Source of the DNA: Proteobacteria bacterium SG_bin9
GTDB lineage: Bacteria > Pseudomonadota > Alphaproteobacteria > Rhizobiales > Xanthobacteraceae
Length of the DNA: 15,002 nucleotides
Assembly: GCA_002083525.1 (NCBI GenBank)
Contig: LWDM01000072.1
Location: forward strand, 1-15,002
Direction of reading: 5' to 3'
Shown here: one piece after another, positions 1 to 6,746 of the stretch
How the letters are laid out: each line of letters begins with the position of its first letter
Numbering within the stretch: the stretch's first letter is position 1
Position numbers and translations under genes: made by a program
The notes under the pieces: model-generated
Databases searched by the model: none
Seen by the model: the letters and a program-made list of their open reading frames with translations, nothing else
What the model was told of the DNA's origin: nothing

Positions 1-71
1 TCCGCGATCACGTGCCGGACCGCCCGCAGCGAGTTCTCGGAACCGTCGACAGCGATCAGGATCTTGCGCAT
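1..71 (-). CDS. Universal stress protein (UspA family), N-terminal fragment
   Basis: This is a partial gene: the ATG is the complement of positions 69-71 and the frame stays open to the window edge, giving 23 codons. The product begins MRKILIAVDGSENSLRAV, the first beta strand and loop of the UspA fold, whose start is typically (K/R)ILxxxDGSxxS. UspA-family proteins are small cytoplasmic proteins, often ATP-binding, that accumulate under starvation and other stress. The ATP-binding glycine motif lies near the C-terminus and is not in the window, so ATP binding cannot be judged. The gene starts 10 bases after the sucD stop on the same strand, so it probably shares the sucCD transcript. I see no strong Shine-Dalgarno sequence before it. 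In many Hyphomicrobiales sucA would be expected at this place. Assignment rests on 23 residues only. Confidence 0.72.
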   Translation of the reverse strand, partial: MRKILIAVDGSENSLRAVRHVIA

Positions 72-81
72 GGTGTTCGGC

Positions 82-963
82 CTAGAGAACGCTCTTCAGG
101 AGTTTGCCCATCTCGGCGGGATTCTTCGTCACCTTGATCCCGCACGCGGCCATGACTTCCAGCTTCTCCTGCGCCGTCCCCTTGCCGCCGGAGATGATCG
201 CACCGGCATGACCCATGCGCTTGCCGGGCGGTGCGGTGACCCCGGCGATGAAGCCGACCACGGGCTTCTTCATGTGCTCCTTGGCCCACAGGGCCGCCGT
301 CTCTTCGTCGGAGCCGCCGATCTCGCCGATCATCACCACCGCATCGGTGTCCGGATCGTCGTTGAAGAGTTTCAGCACGTCGATGTGCTTGAGACCGTTC
401 ACCGGGTCGCCGCCGATACCGACCGCGCTCGACTGGCCCAGGCCCAGTTCGGTCAACTGGCCCACGGCTTCATAGGTGAGCGTGCCCGAACGCGACACGA
501 CACCGATGCGCCCCTTGCGATGGATGTGTCCGGGCATGATGCCGATCTTGATCTCGTCCGGCGTGATGGTGCCGGGACAGTTCGGCCCGAGCAGCAACGT
601 GCGGCGATTCTGTTTGCGCATGCGGTCACGCACTTCGATCATGTCGCGCACCGGGATGCCTTCGGTGATACAGATCACGAGATCGAGGTCGGCTTCCACC
701 GCTTCCCAGATGGCAGCCGCGGCGCCGGGCGGAGGGACATAGACCACGGAAACATTGACGCCGGTCTTTTCCTTCGCCTCGCGCACGTTGGCGAAGATCG
801 GAATGCCTTCGAAATCCTCGCCCGCCTTCTTGGGGTTCACGCCGGCGACGAAGCAGTTCCTGCCGTTGGCGTATTCGCGGCACATGCGCGTGTGGAACTG
901 GCCGGTCTTGCCGGTGATGCCCTGCGTGACGACGCGGGTGTTGCGGTCGACGAGAATCGACAT
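82..963 (-). CDS. sucD: Succinyl-CoA synthetase, alpha subunit (ADP-forming)
   Basis: This 293-residue protein is the alpha subunit of succinate-CoA ligase. With SucC it interconverts succinyl-CoA plus ADP or GDP and phosphate with succinate, CoA and ATP or GTP in the TCA cycle, in the cytoplasm. The N-terminal CoA-binding Rossmann domain begins MSILVDRNTRVV, followed by QGITGKTGQFHT. The C-terminal ligase domain carries RMGHAGAIISGGKG with the phosphorylated histidine at residue 252, and GPNCPGT is present near residue 128. The length is normal. The ATG is one base after the sucC stop, with GAAGGGGAAG ahead of it inside the sucC end, so translation is probably coupled. Oddly, the stretch after QGITGKTGQFHT (REYANG, VAGVNPKKAGE) is what I recall from betaproteobacterial SucD; alphaproteobacterial SucD usually reads QGFTGKNGTFHSEQAIAYG here. 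Third-position GC (36 of 40 in two sampled rows) matches the neighbours. Confidence 0.96.
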   Translation of the reverse strand: MSILVDRNTRVVTQGITGKTGQFHTRMCREYANGRNCFVAGVNPKKAGEDFEGIPIFANVREAKEKTGVNVSVVYVPPPGAAAAIWEAVEADLDLVICITEGIPVRDMIEVRDRMRKQNRRTLLLGPNCPGTITPDEIKIGIMPGHIHRKGRIGVVSRSGTLTYEAVGQLTELGLGQSSAVGIGGDPVNGLKHIDVLKLFNDDPDTDAVVMIGEIGGSDEETAALWAKEHMKKPVVGFIAGVTAPPGKRMGHAGAIISGGKGTAQEKLEVMAACGIKVTKNPAEMGKLLKSVL

Positions 964-964
964 C

Positions 965-2164
<1,200 letters not shown>

Positions 2165-2199
2165 GCGAGCCCCTCAATCAATGACGGCGTGCGGGAATG

Positions 2200-2227
2200 A
2201 AAAAAGCGCGGGCAAGACCCGCGCTTT
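2200..2227 (-). terminator. Rho-independent terminator of mdh
   Basis: On the minus strand, three bases after the mdh stop, a perfect 10-bp stem AAAGCGCGGG/CCCGCGCTTT (2203-2212 with 2218-2227) closes a 5-base loop. It runs straight into six T residues (the plus-strand A run 2200-2205). The orientation fits mdh transcription. It lies between mdh and sucC, so it would uncouple or attenuate sucCD relative to mdh. No T run follows on the plus strand, so it is one-directional. Confidence 0.88.
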
Positions 2228-2230
2228 CGC

Positions 2231-3196
2231 TTACTTCAGAAGATCGGGAGCAATCTTCTTGCAAGCGTCGACGAGGCCCTGAACCGAAGCCACCGATTTG
2301 TCGAAGGCTTCGCGATCCTTGCCGGCGAGATCGATCTCGACAATACGCTCGACACCCTTCGAGCCGATGACAACCGGCACGCCGACATACATATCCTTCA
2401 CGCTGTATTCGCCGTTGAGGTAGGCGGCGCAGGGCAGCACGCGCTTCTTGTCGCGCAGATAGCTCTCAGCCATCGCGATCGCGGAGGCGGCCGGGGCGTA
2501 GAACGCCGAGCCGGTCTTCAGCAGGTTGACGATCTCGGCGCCGCCGTTGCGGGTGCGGTCGACAATCTCGTCGATGCGCGCCTGCGAGGTCCAGCCCATC
2601 TTGACCATGTCCGGCAGCGGAATGCCTGCGACCGTCGAATACTTGGTCAGCGGCACCATGGTGTCGCCGTGGCCGCCCAGCACGAAGGCGGTGACGTCCT
2701 CGACCGAGACGTTGAATTCATCGGCGAGGAAATAACGGAAGCGCGCCGAGTCGAGCACGCCGGCCATGCCGACGACCTTTTTGTGCGGCAGGCCTGAAGC
2801 CTTCTGCAGCGCCCAGACCATCGCGTCGAGCGGGTTGGTGATGCAGATGACGAAGGAGTCCGGCGCGTACTTGCGAATGCCGGCTCCGACCTGCTCCATA
2901 ACCTTCAGGTTGATCGAGAGAAGGTCATCACGGCTCATGCCGGGCTTGCGCGGCACACCGGCGGTGACGATGCAGACCTTGGCGCCGTCGAGCGCTTCGT
3001 AGGAGTTCGCGCCGGTGTAGTTGGCGTCGAAGCCGTCGACCGGCGACGACTGCGCGATGTCCAGCGCCTTGCCCTGCGGGATGCCTTCGGCGATGTCGAA
3101 CATCACCACATCGCCGAGCTCCTTGAGGCCGACGAGGTGAGCGAGCGTTCCACCGATCTGGCCTGAGCCAATCAAAGCAATCTTGTCGCGTGCCAT
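2231..3196 (-). CDS. mdh: Malate dehydrogenase, NAD-dependent
   Basis: This 321-residue cytoplasmic enzyme oxidises malate to oxaloacetate with NAD+ in the TCA cycle. It belongs to the lactate dehydrogenase-like MDH group common in alphaproteobacteria. The dinucleotide fold starts at once with GSGQIGG (residues 10-16), and D34 at the end of the second strand favours NAD over NADP. Substrate arginines R83 and R89 lie in GVPRKPGMSRDD. The catalytic relay is D149, R152 and H176 (GGHGD). The length is normal. The ATG has AAAGGA about nine bases upstream. A weak promoter-like pair (TTGAAG, 17 bases, TAACCA) lies in the 133-base gap before it on the minus strand but is not convincing. A strong terminator follows the stop. 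Confidence 0.97.
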   Translation of the reverse strand: MARDKIALIGSGQIGGTLAHLVGLKELGDVVMFDIAEGIPQGKALDIAQSSPVDGFDANYTGANSYEALDGAKVCIVTAGVPRKPGMSRDDLLSINLKVMEQVGAGIRKYAPDSFVICITNPLDAMVWALQKASGLPHKKVVGMAGVLDSARFRYFLADEFNVSVEDVTAFVLGGHGDTMVPLTKYSTVAGIPLPDMVKMGWTSQARIDEIVDRTRNGGAEIVNLLKTGSAFYAPAASAIAMAESYLRDKKRVLPCAAYLNGEYSVKDMYVGVPVVIGSKGVERIVEIDLAGKDREAFDKSVASVQGLVDACKKIAPDLLK

Positions 3197-3329
3197 GGGA
3201 AATCTGTCCTTTAGAGCCGGCAGGAAGTGAGGAGGGAAACGTGGGGTGGTGGTTAGCCCTTTCGGGAAATTCCTTCAAGTCGCCGTTCGCCCAATCCGGA
3301 GGCCAGAGGCTGGCATGCCTGCAATTGCA

Positions 3330-4532
3330 TCAGGTTTCGACGAGACCGGTGGTCGAGCCGCTGGCGGTGGAGTCGCTGCGGCCCTTCGGCAGCGCCAGGT
3401 AGGATTCCGAACTCATTTCAATCAGGCGCGACGCCGTCCGCTTGAATTCATTGGCTTCGACGCCTTCGGTCGCCCGGTAAAGCGAGACCGGATCGGCGTC
3501 CGCCGAGGCCATCAGCTTCACGGCGTTGTCGTAGAGGGTATCGATCAGCGTAATGAACCGCTTGGCTGCATTGCGCTCCGGGAAATCCATCACCGGAATG
3601 CGGTCGATCAGGATGGTGTGGTAGTCATGCGCCAGTCTCAGGTAGTCGGGGCCGGCCAAGGGCTTCTCGCAGAGGTCCGCGAACGTGAAGCGCGCGACGC
3701 CATGCGCCGACCGGGGCACGGTGAGCTTGTGCCCCTTGATGATGATGTCGCGCTGTTCGCCTTTCGAGTTCGCTGTCAGCTTTTTCCAGGCCTTGTCGAT
3801 CGCGGCTTCTGCCGCCGCATCGGCCGGCGTCAGCCACATCTTTACGCCGGCCAACTTCTCAAGCCGGAAATCGGTTCGCGCATCGAGGCGCAGAACTTCC
3901 ATGCGGTCGGTGAAGTTTGCAATGAACGGCAAGAACAACGCGCGGTTGAGGCCGCCTTTGTAGAGATCCTCCGGTGCGACGTTCGATGTGGCGACGACCA
4001 CCGTGCCGAGGTCGAACAGCGCCGCGAACAGCCGGCCGAGGATCATCGCGTCGGCAATGTCGGTGACATGGAATTCGTCGAAGCACAGGAGCCATGCTTC
4101 CTCGAAGATCGATGAAGCGGTCAGCTTGACTGGATCGGCGTCGGTCATTTCACCGCGCGCGATCTGCTGCCGGAAGCCGTGAATGCGCTCATGCACGTCG
4201 GCCATGAACTCATGGAAATGCGCGCGGCGCTTTAGTTTGACCGGGCTCTCACGGAAGAAGAGGTCCATGAGCATGGTCTTGCCGCGGCCGACTTCGCCAT
4301 GGATGTAAAGCCCGCGCGACGGCGTGGCGTCGACCTTCGCCGAGAAAAGCCGTTTCAAAAAACCGGCCTTGCGCGCGCGGCGATAACGGATGAGGTCGGC
4401 CTCGAGCCGCGTGAATGCCTCGACCGCCATTGCTTGCGCCGGATCGGCCTCGATCACGCCCGATGCCACCAGCGCCTGATAGCGGGTGCGAAACGTGCTT
4501 GTGCGAAAACTGGCCGATTTCTTCGACGACAT
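3330..4532 (-). CDS. zapE: Cell division protein ZapE (AFG1-like ATPase)
   Basis: This 400-residue AAA+-type ATPase is of the ZapE/AFG1 (Lace1) family. In E. coli ZapE acts at the division septum on FtsZ rings; the mitochondrial relative AFG1 aids turnover of respiratory-chain subunits. Walker A is GEVGRGKT (residues 79-86), preceded by RGLYIH. Walker B is LLCFDEFHVTDIADAM (148 onward, DE at 152-153). A sensor-like TSN occurs in VVVATSNVAPEDLY, followed by GLNRALFLPFI, which is typical of the family. Length is slightly above the E. coli protein because of an N-terminal extension. The start is uncertain: the ATG chosen has only a weak Shine-Dalgarno, and ATG or alternative codons some residues downstream are possible. 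The gene lies upstream of mdh on the same strand, 133 bases apart, a neighbourhood seen in other alphaproteobacteria. Confidence 0.93.
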   Translation of the reverse strand: MSSKKSASFRTSTFRTRYQALVASGVIEADPAQAMAVEAFTRLEADLIRYRRARKAGFLKRLFSAKVDATPSRGLYIHGEVGRGKTMLMDLFFRESPVKLKRRAHFHEFMADVHERIHGFRQQIARGEMTDADPVKLTASSIFEEAWLLCFDEFHVTDIADAMILGRLFAALFDLGTVVVATSNVAPEDLYKGGLNRALFLPFIANFTDRMEVLRLDARTDFRLEKLAGVKMWLTPADAAAEAAIDKAWKKLTANSKGEQRDIIIKGHKLTVPRSAHGVARFTFADLCEKPLAGPDYLRLAHDYHTILIDRIPVMDFPERNAAKRFITLIDTLYDNAVKLMASADADPVSLYRATEGVEANEFKRTASRLIEMSSESYLALPKGRSDSTASGSTTGLVET

Positions 4533-4580
4533 GCCGAGCTACCGGCATGAACTGGCGCAAAAAATCAAGGCAGCAATTCT

Positions 4581-4616
4581 GCGGCCCCGCATGCGGAAAT
4601 GCGATTACCGGGCCGC
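4581..4616. repeat. Inverted repeat at the thpR 3' end
   Basis: GCGGCCC (4581-4587) and GGGCCGC (4610-4616) can form a 7-bp stem. The enclosed and overlapping palindrome CCGCATGCGG (4587-4596) offers an alternative fold. The repeat straddles the thpR stop (4605-4607) in the gap before zapE. On the minus strand a run of six T residues follows only about 15 bases further on, so a weak terminator is possible but not well formed. Confidence 0.3.
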
Positions 4617-5174
4617 TTGCGCCCAGCTGTTTTCCACTCGGTCGCCAAGCGCGTAGGAATCCTCGACGACGTAAGGACCGCCACCGACCGAGTCGCGCGA
4701 CGAGAACAGGACAAAGCGCGAGGCGGTGAACGTGCGGGTCGGAAAATAACCGCGCACCGAGAGATAGTCGGCCACATCCTGGTTCGATGCATCGCGCAGG
4801 CGCGCCAAGGTCACATGAGGAATGAACTTACGGCCTTCGGGATCGAGGCCGAACCGCTGCATCAGCCGCTCAAGCTCGGCCTGCAACTCCATCAGCGGCC
4901 GGGTCGGCACCACCGACGCCACCACTGCGCGCGGCTTTTTGCTGCCGAAACTCGACAGGCCGCGAAGCGACACCTCGAACGGTTTGCGATTGATCCGCAT
5001 CAAGGTCGACGCGATTTCGTTGGCAGCCATGCCGTCGATGTCGCCGATGAAACGGAGGGTGACGTGATAGTTTTCCGGATCGATCCAACGCGCTCCGGGA
5101 AGGCCGCCGCGCAAACTCGACAACGACTGGCCAATATCGGGTGGAATTTCCAAACCCGTGAACAGACGCGGCAT
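4605..5174 (-). CDS. thpR: RNA 2',3'-cyclic phosphodiesterase (2H family, ThpR/LigT)
   Basis: This 189-residue cytoplasmic protein of the 2H phosphoesterase superfamily was formerly called 2'-5' RNA ligase (LigT). The family opens RNA 2',3'-cyclic phosphates to 2'-phosphates and can reversibly join some tRNA halves in vitro. Both catalytic HxT motifs are visible: HVTLRF at residues 37-42 and HVTLAR at 120-125, in two similar half-domains. It starts MPRLFTGLEIP, as is usual for the family, and the length is typical. The ATG is preceded by a G-run (GGGGG, about nine bases upstream) that could serve as Shine-Dalgarno. zapE follows 72 bases downstream on the same strand. The physiological role is unknown even in model bacteria. 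Confidence 0.93.
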   Translation of the reverse strand: MPRLFTGLEIPPDIGQSLSSLRGGLPGARWIDPENYHVTLRFIGDIDGMAANEIASTLMRINRKPFEVSLRGLSSFGSKKPRAVVASVVPTRPLMELQAELERLMQRFGLDPEGRKFIPHVTLARLRDASNQDVADYLSVRGYFPTRTFTASRFVLFSSRDSVGGGPYVVEDSYALGDRVENSWAQAAR

Positions 5175-5302
5175 CGTTTGAACCCCCGATGCTGAAAACG
5201 TCGGCGACGAATCACCGATACCTTCTTGTAACCCAGCTTGATGACAGTGCGAAGCGTCAGCCGTTAACAGTCGGTAAATGCCGTTGGATTTCGGCTGTTT
5301 GC

Positions 5303-5998
5303 CTATTTTCGTTGCTCGGCGCGCGCGGCCAGAAATGCCTCAACCGACGGCAGGATGCGCGTCACGATAATATCGATTCCTTCCGCCGTCGGATGGATCC
5401 CGTCGGGCTGATTGAGTTTCGATTCGCCGGCAACGCCGTCGAGAAAGAACGGGTAGAGCGGCACGTTCCAGGTCTTGGCGAGATCGGGATAGATCGCATC
5501 AAAAGCCGCCGCATATTCGGGACCGTAGTTGCGCGGCGCGTACATGCCAGCCAGCATCACTGCGATCTTGCGCGCTTTCAGCTTCTTGATGATCTCGTCG
5601 AGCGATGCGCGCGAAATCTTCGGATCGATGCCGCGCAACGCATCGTTGGCGCCGAGTTCAACGATCACCGCTTCGGTGCCGTCCGGAATCGACCAATCGA
5701 CGCGGTCGCGGCCGCCCGAGGTGGTGTCACCAGAGACGCCGGCGTTGACGATATCGGTATCGATCCCTTTGTCCTTCAGAGCCTTCTGAAGCCGGACCGG
5801 GAACGCCGCCGAGCCGGGAAGCCCATACCCGGCGGTCAGGGAATCCCCCAAAACCGCCATTTTGATCGGCGAAGTCTGGGCCCGCACAGGCGTTTGATCT
5901 GCCATCATCAACCAGATACCGGCCAGAACGGCCGTTACCGAGAACACATATTTGGGCCTCTCGACCAGACCGTGCCCAACACCATATGACCTGACCAT
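5303..5998 (-). CDS. tesA: Secreted SGNH/GDSL esterase, TesA-like (arylesterase / lysophospholipase)
   Basis: This 231-residue protein has an N-terminal export signal (hydrophobic VFSVTAVLAGIWLMM, residues 18-32; possible cleavage after VRA near 40), so it is probably periplasmic. All SGNH blocks are present: GDSLTAGYG with nucleophile S53, the block II glycine in NAGVSGDTT (87-90), GANDALRG with N118, and DGIHPT with D199 and H202. Relatives hydrolyse short thioesters, aryl esters and lysophospholipids. It is transcribed away from an ABC ATPase/permease pair, the same layout as tesA/ybbA-ybbP in E. coli. The start is uncertain: ATG at 5998, or an in-frame ATG at 6010 that has GAGGG about five bases upstream. 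Either one overlaps the start of the divergent ATPase gene. Confidence 0.9.
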   Translation of the reverse strand: MVRSYGVGHGLVERPKYVFSVTAVLAGIWLMMADQTPVRAQTSPIKMAVLGDSLTAGYGLPGSAAFPVRLQKALKDKGIDTDIVNAGVSGDTTSGGRDRVDWSIPDGTEAVIVELGANDALRGIDPKISRASLDEIIKKLKARKIAVMLAGMYAPRNYGPEYAAAFDAIYPDLAKTWNVPLYPFFLDGVAGESKLNQPDGIHPTAEGIDIIVTRILPSVEAFLAARAEQRK

Positions 5999-6746
5999 GG
6001 ACAGTCGCATCGAACCCTCGCCATTGCCCGGCACCACGCCGGACGCCATCACGATCTCTAGCGTCAATCTCTCGCTCGGCGAAGGCGCCGCACGGGTCCA
6101 CATCCTCAAGGATGTCAGCCTGCGCGTCGCGTCCGGCGAAGCGATCGGACTGATCGGACCATCAGGCTCGGGGAAATCGACCCTGCTGATGGTGATGGCG
6201 GGACTGGAACGCCCCGACAGTGGAGAGGTGGTGGTCAACGGCACCGCTTTCAATGCTCTCAACGAGGACGGCCTCGCACGCTTCCGCGGCCGCCATGTCG
6301 GTATCGTCTTCCAGTCCTTCCATCTGATCCCGACGATGACTGCGCTCGAAAACGTGTCCGTTCCGCTCGAACTCGCAGGTCATCCCGATCCGGCCGGCCG
6401 CGCCGCGGAGGAGCTCGACGCTGTCGGTCTCGGTCACCGCCTGCACCACTATCCCACGCAACTCTCCGGCGGCGAGCAACAGCGCGTCGCGCTCGCACGC
6501 GCACTCGCGCCCGATCCGGCGATCCTTGTCGCTGACGAGCCGACCGGCAATCTCGACGAGGCGACCGGACAGCAGATCGTCGATCTGCTTTTCGCGCAGC
6601 ATGCCGAACGCAACATGACGCTCGTCCTGGTCACCCATGACTCTGGACTGGCGCAACGCTGCGATCGCGTCGTCCGCTTGCGATCGGGCCGCATCGACAG
6701 CACGACCACGGCACGTCAGCGGACCAACTCAGCGGCGCTCGGATGA
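5997..6746 (+). CDS. ABC transporter ATP-binding protein, YbbA/LolD-type
   Basis: This 249-residue cytoplasmic ATPase is of the LolD/MacB/YbbA branch that drives FtsX-type permeases (mechanotransmission rather than classic import). Visible motifs are Walker A GPSGSGKST (54-62), Q-loop Q106 (GIVFQSFHLIP), signature LSGGEQQ (156-162), Walker B ILVADE (176-181), the D-loop after EPTGNLD, and the switch histidine H214 (LVTHD). EPTGNLDEATG and the FQSFHLIPTMTA stretch are typical of YbbA. ATG at 5997 is preferred because homologues start near here; an upstream in-frame TTG at 5952 lacks a ribosome binding site. No clear Shine-Dalgarno is seen for either. The stop overlaps the permease start as ATGA, so the two are translationally coupled. 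Substrate unknown. Confidence 0.93.
   Translation: MDSRIEPSPLPGTTPDAITISSVNLSLGEGAARVHILKDVSLRVASGEAIGLIGPSGSGKSTLLMVMAGLERPDSGEVVVNGTAFNALNEDGLARFRGRHVGIVFQSFHLIPTMTALENVSVPLELAGHPDPAGRAAEELDAVGLGHRLHHYPTQLSGGEQQRVALARALAPDPAILVADEPTGNLDEATGQQIVDLLFAQHAERNMTLVLVTHDSGLAQRCDRVVRLRSGRIDSTTTARQRTNSAALG

Noticed and set aside
3246..4115. 289-codon plus-strand frame over zapE
   Set aside because: It is antisense to a gene with intact Walker A and B motifs and has no protein-like features of its own.
5999..6262. Upstream extension of the esterase frame to a TTG at 6262
   Set aside because: The extra residues lie wholly antisense to the ABC ATPase and come before the export signal; an N-terminal signal needs the start near 5998-6010.
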